Source: Coix lacryma-jobi var. lacryma-jobi (Eukaryota > Streptophyta > Magnoliopsida > Poales > Poaceae). Taken from it: a stretch of 64,000 bases of DNA. This document shows positions 12,001 through 22,768 of this stretch, piece after piece. The notes under the pieces were generated by a model, which was not told where the DNA came from, searched no databases, and saw only the letters and a list, made by a program, of their open reading frames with translations. The DNA lies in NCBI GenBank assembly GCA_009763385.1, contig CM019826.1:58525127-58589126 (forward strand). The letters run 5' to 3'. Within the stretch, counting starts at the first letter, position 1; each line of letters starts with the position of its first letter. The position numbers were made by a program, and so were the translations under genes.

Positions 12001-12635
12001 GCTCGGCGGCGTCACGCATTGCGCGACACGCGGCAGGCGAGGACGGGGTGCATGGGGCGACGTGGCGCTTGCTGCGCAAACCACGGACGGCGAAGTCGGT
12101 GGTTTGGCCGGCCGGCGAGGCGGTCTCGCGGCGGCGAGGCGGTTTCTGCCGGCGCGGAGGGAGCGGCGCACGCGGGGGAGAAGAGAGGGGCTGATAGGGG
12201 GTCCCACTGGGGTTTAAACTAATGAAGTTTGGTTTTAAAACTTTGATGCTCTATAACTCCAAAACTAAGCCGAATTAGGAGAAGGTCCTACAAGCAAAGT
12301 TGCTTAGAATTTTATAAAGAACAAATCATCTTTAAGGCTCCAGTCCAAATTCTGCTTAGAAAAAGAAATTTAGTGCTAAACCATTTTTCTAATGCAAGAA
12401 ATCAATTTTTAAAAGCTTTTTCTGAGAAAGTGCTTTAAGGCAAAGTTGTTCCTTTCATCAAGATCTACAACTTTGTTATAAGGCACTTGGTCAGAAACAG
12501 AAAGCATAAAAAGGTTACACTAGAGACCAAACAAGGACTTAAGCACTTCAACAAACATATGCACATGAAAAGATGAGATGCTATGCTTATGCCACGACAA
12601 ATTATGCAGTTTAAGGAATGCTTAACACCTAGGGT
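9032..12635 (-). repeat. Single very long LTR, probably Tekay/Del-like Gypsy
   Basis: About 3.6 kb without a coding region I can support. The right border, read on the minus strand, looks like the start of a Del/Tekay LTR (…CCCTAGGTGTTAAGC near 12620-12635, with the first few bases lost). The left border reads TGTAATAG on the plus strand, giving a TACA end on the minus strand. A GC-rich block (11740-12200) with overlapping open frames on both strands lies beside an AT-rich block (10900-11630). No primer site or internal domain adjoins it, so it behaves like a solo or rearranged LTR. The lineage comes from memory of such LTRs and is tentative. Confidence 0.5.
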
Positions 12636-13190
12636 ATGTATCTGTAGTTCTTGTAGTTTAGCTTCAGGAGTAGGAGTGATTTGAGATAAGTTTTGCAACA
12701 TTTCCCTTGCCTTGGAGGCTGGGGTATGTAGGAATGATCCACTTGAAGCTAAGTTAAGGTAATTAGAAGTTTTTCTATTTAGACCATTATAAAAGTGTTG
12801 AAGTAAGACAGGGTCTAGAATAGATAAGGCTGGACCAGAACGGACAAGATTATCGAATCTTTCCCAGGCTGCAATTAGAGACTCATTATCCTCTTGGATG
12901 AAAGACAAAATCTCTAAATGAAGACAAATAATTTTGGAGACAGGGAAGTATTCTAAGCAAAAGCTAGAGCAGAGTTCTTTCCAATCCCCATTTTTACTTG
13001 GTGCTGTTTGAAGGTACCATGTTTTGGCTCTTCCCTCTAAGGAGAATGGAAAAAGTTTCCGTCTAAGAGTTTCGTCAGACATGCCTGCGATATGTAGGCA
13101 CGCACAGGTTTGTTCAAACTCATTTAAATGAATATGTGGGTTTTCGTCTTCTAAGCCAGAAAAATTTTGATTCTTAACCATGTCTATCAA
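12636..13190 (-). pseudogene. gag: Gypsy gag fragment of element G
   Basis: About 185 codons resembling the Ty3/Gypsy gag (Retrotrans_gag) domain. They include a motif of the type L-F-P-F-S-L-E-G-R-A-K-T-W and the following F-C-L-E-Y-F-P helix pattern. The beginning of the domain, between 13190 and the primer site, has no clear open start: a stop or frame break lies near 13217. The 3' part is lost at 12635, where the long LTR begins and the open frame runs on into unrelated sequence. Gag would form the particle core. This copy is truncated and cannot function. Confidence 0.8.
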
Positions 13191-13440
13191 ACATGGGCGT
13201 AGCTCGTAGTTGTCTCAAAGGATAGGCTTAGCAGATTTGGGCAACTCTAAGTCTACAACAGTGTGATAGGTATACTGGTTCAGTGGAATGGAATTCGTGG
13301 AGCTAGTGGTTGGCTCTGAGAAATCCATTGTGAAAAGAATAAAAAGATATAACAGCAAAGATAAAGTTTTAGAGTATAGTAAAAGATAAAAGTATAATAC
13401 GGAGTACAAGGTTATACTTAAGACGTAAAAAGATCTACCG

Positions 13441-13459
13441 TTCCCCGGCAACGGCGCCA
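13441..13459 (-). other. Primer binding site of Gypsy element G (tRNA-Asp type)
   Basis: The minus strand reads TGGCGCCGTTGCCGGGGAA, complementary to the 3' end of plant tRNA-Asp including CCA. It lies 8 bp from the LTR end at 13468, which fixes the LTR boundary and orientation. Confidence 0.85.
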
Positions 13460-13467
13460 GAAATGCT

Positions 13468-14720
13468 TGTTGGTATAAGTTAATGCACACTCTACTTTAT
13501 CCGCAAGCGCATAGATAAGCTCTACCGATGTAGCACTTCACCGGAGTAAGCCAATTTTAATATCGAACCCAAAGGAACGGATAGCGATGAGTCTCAAGTG
13601 TATAACCCCTGAGTAACTAACAAGGACGGAGAAGCTAAAAGTGTAGAGGGGATCACTAAGGTTGTCTAAACCCAACTTAAGAGTGATATGTTTATTATTC
13701 TTAATGGGGAAATTGTTATAAAAGGTCACAACAGAGTATGATTCTTTTATGCAAATGTATAATCCTACCGAGCCTACACACGGGTAAGTGGACTATAGAA
13801 GAATCAACAAGGCTATAAGAGTCACCCTTGCGAACAACCACTACTACCGGCGTTATAGGAGGTAAATATGAGTGATCCAGCCTAAGCACCACGCTTATAC
13901 TATCCAACTACTCTAACTCCAAAGCGACTAGAATTAAAGTACTCAAAAGAGAGTCATAAACCTTAAGAACAATAAGAACAATAGCACAAACTTAAATATA
14001 GATGTTGATTACCAAAACAATCGATGAAGCAAGTCGATGAAGAACTTGAATCCACAGGTACAAGATGAAGTTGATCCGACAGGCCGGAGCTTCCTCTTGA
14101 TCTCTTCCTCTCTCTCTCTCTCTCTCTCTTCTAGTTCTAAATAAGACTAGGTTCTAATCCTACTAGAGGGGTATCTAGTCTTCTACTTGAAAGCTAACTC
14201 CTGAAGTCTCTTCTAGGGTTTCTAGTTGAAGCGTAGTCTTCTAAAGAGGGACCTTCTGTCTGACCTGGGGCCTGGGGTCTGTTTATATAGCCCTGAGGGA
14301 TCAACCGCGACCGTTAGATCAAACCGACTTCACGTAGGGCTGAGATTGATCCTCAAAGGCGGTGGAAGTAGCTTGCAGAAGACGGAAGCCAGAGGCGCCA
14401 GGAGGAGACCGACCGGTGGGCCCAGGGGACCGGTCGGTCCCACCTGGAAGTGAACCGGGGTGCCCCTCCTCGTGGTGTCTCTACGTGATCTCTGGAGTCT
14501 TCTCGAAGGTTCCTGACTTGGCAAATGCGTTATCTCCCGTCGGTTTCCTTCTAGGGGAAGGAATTGAGGGCTGTTTCCTGATTGGGTCCCTGCGGATTCA
14601 CAATTCACCAAAACTCGTGGAATTCATTAGTCTTAATCCCTATACTAAGGTGGAGTTTACATATCCATCCATTTTCATGCTTAATTGACCTTAAATAATA
14701 AGAGTTAATTAGTGTCAACA
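13468..14720 (-). repeat. 5' LTR of Gypsy element G
   Basis: Bounded by TGTTGG and TCAACA on the plus strand, with the primer site immediately to the left. A minus-strand TATA motif (CTATATAAAC) lies at 14281-14290, in the expected place for an LTR promoter. A (TC)n microsatellite lies at 14107-14130. The GACCGACCGGT words near 14405-14440 recur in the opposite orientation at about 21620-21655, showing that the LTR at 21357-22768 belongs to a related family. The right end meets element B abruptly. Confidence 0.82.
14107..14130. repeat. (TC)n microsatellite
   Basis: About 12 uninterrupted TC dinucleotides inside the Gypsy G LTR, downstream of its promoter on the minus strand. Confidence 0.9.
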
Positions 14721-14801
14721 CGTATGCTGAAATGCAAACGAAAACAAAGACAAACGAAAAAGAGTCAGTTTATAATACAAGAACCAAAATGTTCCCCCCA
14801 T

Positions 14802-17800
14802 CTAAAAGGGGAAACACACACCAAGCTCACCCCTCAACCGATTAAAGGTTGATTCGTCCAAAGGCTTGGTGAAAATATCTGCCAACTGGTGGTGAGTATC
14901 GACATGGCGAAGGTCGATATCACCCTTCTACTGATGGTCTTGCAAAAAATGAAAGCGCACATCAATGTGTTTGGTCTTCGAGTGAAGCACGGGGTTCTTA
15001 GCAACGCTAATAGCACTCGTGCTGTCACAAAGCAAAGGCACGCGAGAAAAGCTCAGACCAAAATCACGCAAAGTGGCCATCATCCAAAGCAATTGAGAAC
15101 AGCAGCTAGCCGCAACAACATATTCAGACTCTGTGGTAGACTGAGCGACACTAGACTGCTTGCGAGAAGACCACGATACAAGAGAAGATCCAATAAACTG
15201 GCAAGTCCCAGAAGTGGACTTGCGCTCGACACGGCAACCAGCAAAATCGGCATCGGAATAACCGCAAAGGGAGAGGGTGGAGGAAGCTGAATACCAAATC
15301 CCAAACTCAGGTGTGAAACGAAGGTACCTGAAAATGCGCTTGACCGCCTGACGGTGAGAAGTGCGCGGCGACGCCTGAAAGCGTGCGCACAGACACACCG
15401 CGAACTGGATGTCCGGGCGTGTCGCCGTCAGGTAGAGCAGCGACCCGATCATGCTTCAGTACTCCTTCTGGTCTACAGCTTCTCCATCCTTGTCCGCATC
15501 CAGGGCCATCGTGGTCGACATGGGTGTAGGAAGAGGCTTGGCCTCACCCATATCGAACCTCCTCAGCAAGTCCTTGGTGTACTTGCCTTGGTGCACAAAC
15601 GTCCCTTCTCGGGATTGCTTAATTTGCAATCCGAGAAAGAAAGTCAGCTCGCCCATCATGCTCATCTCGAACTCCCTGCTCATAGTATCTGCAAACTTGG
15701 CAACCAAAGCGTGAGAAGAACCACCGAAAATGATATCATCCACGTAAATCAAGACCAAGAGAGTATCAGTGCCTTGCTTGAGGAGAAAAAGCGTTTTATC
15801 CACACATCCCATTTTAAAACCCTTAGCTAGCAAAAAGGTTTTCAATCTATCATACCAGGCTCTAGGGGCTTGTTTCAAACCATACAAAGCTTTGTGAAGT
15901 TTAAAGACATGGTTTGGAAACTTGGGATTTTTGAAACCGGGGGGTTGTCTAACATACACCTCCTCTTCTATGTAGCCATTTAAGAAGGCACTCTTGACAT
16001 CTATTTGAAAAAGTTTAAAACCTTTGGATGCAGCAAAAGCCAAGAGTATCCTAATAGCCTCCAAACGAGCTACAGGAGCAAAAGTCTCCTCATAGTCTAT
16101 CCCCTCCTTCTGACTATATCCCTGGGCTACGAGTCTGGCCTTGTTTCTCACAACATGGCCATCTTCTCCCTGTTTGTTTTTGAAAAACCCATTTTGTCCC
16201 AATTGGATGACACTCAGAAGGTGGAGACACTAGAAACCAAACCCGATTTCTCTCAATGTTTTCTAACTCCTCATGCATGGCATTGACCCAATCCGGATCC
16301 GTCAAAGCGTGTCCAATATCTCGGGGCTCAAAATCAGCAACAAAAGCAGAATGAGCAAAGTGAGAGATTTGAGACCTGGACCGAGTGACTCGTTCGTCAA
16401 TGTTCCCGATCATCTGCTGAGGGCAGTGTTGGCGCTGGATGTGTCGTGGCGCCTCCCGTGCAGAAGTGATCTCCCCCTCAACAGTAGTTGGTGCCTCCCC
16501 GGGTACGAAAGGTACCGCTCGGGGTGGCGGATCCCACGGCCCCCAGGAAGAAGACGTGTCGGGGCCGTGAGTCGTCGTAGAAACCGCTCCTTGCAGCATA
16601 ACAGGTGGAGGGGGTGCAGGATCATCCATACCTTCAGCACCCTCATCCTCGTCATCAAAAAGAGGCTCACCAACCTCATGATCACCTGCACGCTCAAAAC
16701 GAGAAGAAGGACAAACCATGGTCTCGTCGAAGGTGACATCAGATGTCTCCATGACTCGGTTAGTATCAAGGTTAAGTACACGATAAGCTCTAGTGTGAGT
16801 GCCATAACCCAACAATACACCGTCAGAAGAGCGAGACTCAAATTTGTCCAGGTTGCCTTTCTTCAATATAAAACAGTGGCAACCGAAGACTCTAAAATAA
16901 CTCACCTTGGGCTGTCTCCCAAATCGCAACTCATAAGAAGTCTTTTTCAAGAAAGCTCGGAGAAAAATGCGATTGGAAATATAGCATGCAGTGTTCATAG
17001 CTTCGGCCCAATATCGCCTAGGAGTCCTATGCTCATCAAGCATCGTCCTGGCCATCTCTACAAGGGTCCGATTCTTCCTCTCTACAACACCATTTTGGGG
17101 CGGTGTGTAGGGGGGAGAAAACTGATGCTCCAACCCCAAAGTGTTACAAAACTTCTCAAAATCTGAATTCTTGAATTCAGAACCATTATCACTTCTAATA
17201 GCTCGCATCGAGTTCAAAGGGAACTCATTTTGAAGACGCAAAATCAGATTGCGAGCAAAAGAGAAAGTCTCAGTCTTCTCAGACAAAAAGAAGACCCACG
17301 AATACCTCGAAAAGTCATCAACAATGACAAGCACATACCACTTCCCCCCAACCGAGCTCACCCGAGCCGGACCAACAAGGTCCATATGCAAAAGCTCTCC
17401 AGGGCGCTTAGTCATGACCTGAGTCACTGGATGGTGGGGAGCGGCAATCATCTTCCCATGTCTACAAGAATGGCAAACAAGATCCTTCTCCATGGATAAC
17501 TTGGGCAATCCTCGGATTAGGCCAAGTGAACTAAGTCTTGCAAGCAAGTCGAAGCTCAAATGTCCTAGTCTCCTATGCCACTTCCAAAGATCAGAAGAAG
17601 AAGGTCCAACCACAAGACAACGAGAAGTGCCAAAAGACTCCAAGAAATTCGCACGAAATACTTTTCCAAAGGACGAAATCAAACACACAAGATTGCCCTG
17701 AGGATCCAAAATACGACTGAGATTCGGTTTAAAATGAATCTCATAGTCGTCGTCAAAGAGTTGCGAAACAAAAAGAAGGTTAAAATGCAAGTTAGAAACA

Positions 17801-17997
17801 AGAGCAACATCGCGCAACACAAAGTGCTCATTAACTCGCACCGACCCACGAGACAATACCTTACCTTTGCTATTGTCGCCGAAGGTGATAAACTCCTTTC
17901 CGGCGACCGGACTAAGACTGGAGAACCACTTGGCGTTTCCGGTCATGTGCCTCGAACACCCGGAATCCACCAACCAAACGTTCTCCAATCGTTTTAC
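14802..17997 (-). pseudogene. pol: Element B pol, mostly open but with three breaks
   Basis: Protease D-S-G, the His/Cys motif, integrase core and integrase C-terminal part form one open stretch from 17997 to about 16190. An extra A in the run at about 16182-16187 then shifts the frame. RT continues from about 16190 with an intact Y-V-D-D box near 15740 and stops at TGA 15456-15458, where copy A has CGA. RNase H continues and stops at TAG 14928-14930, where A has GAG. The family terminus is reached at 14802. Of A, B and D this copy has the best preserved integrase. Confidence 0.9.
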
Positions 17998-19239
17998 CTA
18001 AGAGGTGTCGTCGTCGTCGTCCCGAGGAGTGTCCTCCAGCTCGCCATCGACCTCCTTGCCGAGGGCCATGGTGCAGAGGCCGTCGTCGTCGGCGAAGAAG
18101 CAGAGGCCGTTCAGCTTGTCCTCAATACTCTTCTTCTTCTCAGACTCGTCGTCGCTTGAGCAAGTGGAGTCGTCATCTGAGCCGTCGACGTCGCTGAGCG
18201 TGGCGAAGAATGCACACTGCTCAGCCTGGGCCTTCTCCAAGTACTTCTTCTTGATGTACTCCTTGTCGAAGCCTCCCCTCCGCTTGTGCCTCGCGGGGAC
18301 GTACTTCTCCTTGCGCTTGCCGAAGTCGTACTTGTGCCCATGATCGCCCTTCCCAGATGTGTTCTTCTTCTTCTTGGGGCAGTTGGCGATGAAGTGGTCG
18401 GGGTCGCCGCACTCGTAGCATCCTGAGCGTCCTCCTCCGCGGCGACGGTTCATGCAGTTGTTGTGGAACCGCAAGAACCGGTTGGCGAGCATTGCCAACT
18501 CGTCATCCCCCAAAGACTCCAGCTGGTCCTCTATGATAGAAAAGAGTGAAGAAAGTGCAAATCCTCCAGAGGGGTTAGCAGAAGAGCCAGAAACCAAAGC
18601 CATAGTCGGGCCAGAAGGATTCTCATAGGAAGCCCTCGACATGGCGTCAATCTCACTAGACTTGAGCTTACTAAAGAGCTCATCGCAAGTGAGGGTCTCA
18701 TAGTTAGACGATTCGATGATCGCCTGGACCTTTGAGTCCCACACCGACCGATCGAGAGTATGCAAAAGCTTCAAAGTTCTCTCATGATCGTCGAAAGGCA
18801 ACAGCTCCTTGTTCGCTCTCATCTTGTTGACAATGACCTGAAAGCGAGCGAATAAACTTTCTATGCTCTCGCCAGGCATGTGTCGAAAGTTCACATACTC
18901 CCGCTTGTGCGACTCGTAGAGACGGGATTTGACTTGAGTGGTTCCCCCATGGAAGCGCATGAGGGTCGCCCAAATCTCACGAGCCGTGGGGAGGTGAGAA
19001 ACGCGATCAAACTCGGACATGCTCAAACAGGAGAACAAGGCGTTACGTGCCCGGCTATTGGCTTCGTGCTCATCGATCTGAAGCTGAGAGACACGAGCAG
19101 CCAGAACAACGTAATCGGCCTTGTTGCAAATCTCCCAAGCAGAAGAGCCCATGCTCTGGAGATAGGCCGACATGCGTATCTTCCAATACGCATAGTTCGT
19201 CCCATCAAAGAATGGCGGTTTGCCCACGCCGCGATCCAT
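17998..19239 (-). CDS. gag: Element B short Gag (413 codons), ending exactly at the pol junction
   Basis: Same amino-terminal gag domain and CCHC knuckle (about 18385-18430) as element A, but the protein ends right after the Asp-rich patch. The stop TAG at 17998-18000 is followed at once by GTA AAA CGA, the first codons of pol, in the same frame. In A and D the matching left-exon codon is CAG. Two C-to-T changes at the junction would explain the stop, so the ancestral form probably read from gag into pol without interruption. The coiled coil and second knuckle of the long Gag are absent. Confidence 0.85.
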   Translation of the reverse strand: MDRGVGKPPFFDGTNYAYWKIRMSAYLQSMGSSAWEICNKADYVVLAARVSQLQIDEHEANSRARNALFSCLSMSEFDRVSHLPTAREIWATLMRFHGGTTQVKSRLYESHKREYVNFRHMPGESIESLFARFQVIVNKMRANKELLPFDDHERTLKLLHTLDRSVWDSKVQAIIESSNYETLTCDELFSKLKSSEIDAMSRASYENPSGPTMALVSGSSANPSGGFALSSLFSIIEDQLESLGDDELAMLANRFLRFHNNCMNRRRGGGRSGCYECGDPDHFIANCPKKKKNTSGKGDHGHKYDFGKRKEKYVPARHKRRGGFDKEYIKKKYLEKAQAEQCAFFATLSDVDGSDDDSTCSSDDESEKKKSIEDKLNGLCFFADDDGLCTMALGKEVDGELEDTPRDDDDDTS

Positions 19240-19288
19240 GTCACCTTCTATGGATCTGGAACCGGCTAAGGTGGAAGATCCTTAACCC

Positions 19289-19300
19289 GCTTCGATACCA
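19289..19300 (-). other. Degenerate primer binding site of element B
   Basis: The minus strand reads TGGTATCGAAGC where the family has TGGTATCAGAGC or TGGTATCGGAGC. Two bases separate it from the LTR start at 19303. Confidence 0.75.
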
Positions 19301-19302
19301 AT

Positions 19303-21356
19303 TGAAGGACCAAAAGTGCTACCAGAAAGCGACCAGAAGGGGGGTGAATGGGAGCTTTAAATTTCCTTTCAGAAACTTTAAACCTCTGTCCCAGAAAATC
19401 AACCCCAAGAGCAAAGCGATGTGCGTGATGTCCACGACCCAAGAGAATGGGTCGATGTTCCCTAGGAACACAGCGGGACACCACAAAAACTTCCTCACCC
19501 AAGTTCACGCAAATCAACTAGTGACAGGGTGGACTTTGGGTAACCTCAACCTCCCCCGAGCAATGCGAGGGGGATTCAGGCTATTTTGCAAAGCAGGAAG
19601 TCCGATTTCTGTAGAGCGCGAAGATAGGAATCCAACGCAAAAACCCAAAGCCAAATCCGAAGTCGAACGATCAAACTGCGGACGAAACAGTGAAGAAATC
19701 AATGTATCGGACGCTGGCAGTGTCCGATGGCCAAGCACCAGACGCGTCCGATGCAAACAGGACCTCTCTGAACCCTTACTGGACTGGCATCGGACGCTGC
19801 TATAGTGAAACCCTAGCGTCCGATGCTAGACCCCCGGCGCGTCCGATGGCAACGGACGCTCCGATGGTCAGCGTCCGATGTTCCTTAAAAAACACTGTCA
19901 GACGACACGTGGGCACCGGACGCTCCAATGGAAAAGACTCAGCGTCTGATGCTCAAGAACACAGCGTCCGATGGTCCCGATACTGCACTGTTCTTCCGCG
20001 AAAATCACCCGATCTCCTCCGAATCAAAAGCACTAAGGCTTAGACTTGGTATGAGGAGTCCCAAGGAGGTTAGTGAGCTATCCCAAAGAGATCATGGCTC
20101 GAACCTAACTCCAAATCGGTGAATTGGAAGAATTCGGGACAAAAGGAGAAAACTCGATCCAAAACGAAAATCGACGGATCTACTAGCTCGTGAGGTTAGA
20201 GATGATTTTCTTCGGTGGAAAGAAGTGCCTCACGATCTAGAACAACTCCGTTCAAACGGATTTACGAAAGATGCACCGAGTAGAGAGATCGATCAACGGG
20301 AAAAACGTGGAGAAAAGCAACCCGCGAAGAACACGAACAAAACACGAATCACAACCACGAATTTGCAACCGTGTGGCTACCACACGCTACAACAGTTAGA
20401 TTACGGTCTCTCTTCCTCAAAATCTCCAGTACACAGAGGTATGGTTCTCTACGGATCTCAGTTAGCTACAGCAGGGGATTGGGAGAGCAGAAAATCCTAA
20501 GTGCAAAGAGCAAATGACTGAGATGGATGGGGAGGTGGGTGTCTCCCCCTACTTATCCTAATTCTAACTATTCCTAATTCCCACTCTACCCCTAACTACT
20601 TACAGAGCGAACCAGCTAAACCCTAAGGTTATTCTGGACCAACTCGATGGTAGGTGGATCCGACGGCCAAGCCCGCACAACTCGTAGCGTTGCCTCGACG
20701 CAACCTCCCGATTGCCGCCACATGCCGCCCTCGCTCTGCACCCCCGGTTTTGTGGCCCAAACCGGGAAACCAGCCTTTCCAGCCAACCCCCGGTTTTGAG
20801 GCCCAAACCGGGAAACCAGCCGACCGTCATCTGAGTTTTGTGGCCCAAACTCAGCAAACCCGCAGCACCCAGGTTTTGAGGCCCAAACCTGGAAACCGTC
20901 CTCAGGCCGAGTTTTGTGGCCAAACTCGGAAACCGTCCGTGCCCAGGTTTTGAGGCCCAAACCTGGAAACCGTCCACCCGATGGTTTTTTCTCTAGCTCT
21001 ACCACCAAACCGACGCTGTGGAAGGGATGCACCGCCCGTGCACCCCGTCCACCGACACGTGTTCCTAGGTCCTCGACCCGAGCAACACCATGCCCCGCAA
21101 ATCTTCGCTCATTGCTGTCCTAGGTTGCCAGCCACCACAGCTGATCCTTAGGCCACCAGTCCCTCAGTCCAAGCCTAACGTCCACCCTTCACCGCTCCCG
21201 GTCCGTCGGCACGGCACGTCTCTACTAGACCTTCACCTTGCCCTCCATCACTGTCTCCGTGCTCGACACCTGCAAAACACAAGCCAAAGAACCTGCGATC
21301 AAACCCGTTGACAATCACTCATCACTCGAGACTCGGCATACACCCATGTATCCGCA
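19303..21356 (-). repeat. 5' LTR of element B, complete
   Basis: TG at 19303 and CA at 21356 (…CACCCATGTATCCGCA), about 2.05 kb. The palindromic word is GCGTCCGATG/CATCGGACGC rather than the GGTC-flanked form of A, as in the fragment at 36495-38585. B and that fragment therefore form a sublineage distinct from A and D. A six-hairpin array lies at 20743-20966. Confidence 0.85.
20743..20966. repeat. Array of six covarying hairpins in the Sirevirus LTR
   Basis: Six perfect 8-bp stems closing a 7-8 nt TGWGGCC(C) loop. Arm pairs are 20743-20750/20759-20766, 20789-20796/20805-20812, 20831-20838/20847-20854, 20869-20876/20885-20892, 20907-20914/20922-20929 and 20943-20950/20959-20966. The left arms are CCCGGTTT (twice), CTGAGTTT, CCAGGTTT (twice) and CCGAGTTT, each with its exact complement. 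Similar arrays occur in the LTRs of A (about 8478-8705) and D (30135-30360 and 41430-41660), with three units at 37841-37942. Confidence 0.9.
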
Positions 21357-22768
21357 GAAACTAACAAGTTCCACGAGTTTTGGTGCTCTCACTTGTTTTG
21401 TAGGACATCAATATTTCACCATATAAAAGTATCTCAAGTGATGAATTGGAGTACACCATTGCAAAGAGCTCGTCGAGACGATCGAAACGAACATATCATT
21501 TGCTATATTCGGAGTCCCAGATGAAAAGATATTAATTTCGCAACGAAATCTGCAAAAGAAGGATCTAGAAGACACCGGAAGACACCACGAGGCGGCCCGC
21601 CACGGGGGCCCACTGAGCCAAACCGACCGGTCCCACCCCATGATCGACCGGTCGGCCACGGAGGCCGTTTCGCCTCCGCCTTCTATAACCTTCTTCCACC
21701 GCCTCCTAGGATGCATCTCCACCGTCCCTGAAGTCGGTTTGATCCAAGGGCTCACATTCCACGCTCCGGGCTATAAAACCAGACCCAGACCCCCCTCTCC
21801 AGGCATCTCCATCTTCATTATTCATCTCCACATCAGAAACTAGGGTTTCAATTAGAAGTAGAGGTCCCTCTAGATAAATCTCTTCTAGTTCATCTAGATT
21901 TAGATCTAGTTCGTCTAGTTCTAGTTCTAGTTGTCTAGTTCATCTAGTTGTAATTAGAGATTCAATTAGAAAGAGGAGAAGGAGAGATTAGAGAGGATCT
22001 ACGCTCTAATTCCAAAGGAGTCTTTAGAGATTTGGTATGCTTTTGTATCTTTTCTTATTAGACTTGTGCTTTAATATATTTATCTTCTCTAATTACTTTA
22101 TGCTTATTTATATGATTAGTATAGTTGTTATATCTTGGCATGGGATCTTTGTTCGTATTGAGTGCACTAGTTATCCTAGGTAATTAGAGTAGTAATCGAT
22201 AGATTAGACATGGTGTTTAGTCTATAGGTTACCTGAGGTTGCGCTCAATCCCACGGAATAGTTGTGGTAGCCCCAGGGGTGACAACTCTGTTAGGCCTTC
22301 GTAGTCCACCACGTTCGGATTGATGTTTCGTAGAGCTTTTGGCAGCCTTCCCCTGACTACTTTCTTCCTAGTATTTTTTGAGAGTCAGAAAGGTACTGTT
22401 GCTCCAAAGTGCCAATGTGTATAACTGCTATCTCTTTTCATCTTTGTTGCCTTAGAACCCAAGTAATAGAGAAGTATATATGAACCTTGATCTCTCCTGT
22501 TGTCCTCCCACTATAGTTATCAATACAGTTATCATTGAACATCTTTTTTGTGCTTTCATTCATATCATATATCATTCACTCCTGCTTTAGTCTATTTAGT
22601 ACTCTGAGTTAGTAGATGCATGATAGTGAATTATCATATTCTTGACCCTTGCTTCCCTGTGGTAAAATATAAATAACGATCCTGGAATACTCCCGGTAAA
22701 ATGCTACAATGTTGTTCTATGCGCTTGCGGAATCTTTCATATTCTATTTGCACTAACAAACATCAACA
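21357..22768 (+). repeat. Truncated Gypsy LTR related to that of element G, plus orientation
   Basis: The right end CATCAACA at 22761-22768 is an LTR terminus. A TATAAAA box at 21772-21778 and GACCGGT words near 21620-21655 match the G LTR in the opposite orientation. About 100 bp are missing at the left compared with G, because element B's LTR ends at 21356. No primer site follows the right end: RT sequence of element C begins directly at 22769. It is therefore the 3' or solo LTR of a Gypsy element that once lay within element C. Confidence 0.7.

Larger units (their letters stand above)
14721..21356 (-). mobile_element. Element B: Sirevirus-like Copia element with gag joined directly to pol
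   Basis: Minus-strand element with 5' LTR (19303-21356), primer site (about 19289-19300), gag (17998-19239), pol (14802-17997) and the first ~80 bp of 3' noncoding sequence. The rest, including the 3' LTR, is missing because Gypsy LTR G abuts at 14720/14721. Compared with A and D it lacks the 3' half of gag: the sequence passes in one step from the Asp-rich patch to pol. This matches precise removal of the candidate intron seen in A. Confidence 0.88.

Noticed and set aside
11855..12222. Overlapping open frames on both strands in a GC-rich stretch
   Set aside because: High GC alone removes stop codons; there is no start context, splice signal or homology.
21357..22768. A complete Gypsy element or complete solo LTR
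   Set aside because: The left ~100 bp of the LTR are missing and no primer site or second LTR is next to it.
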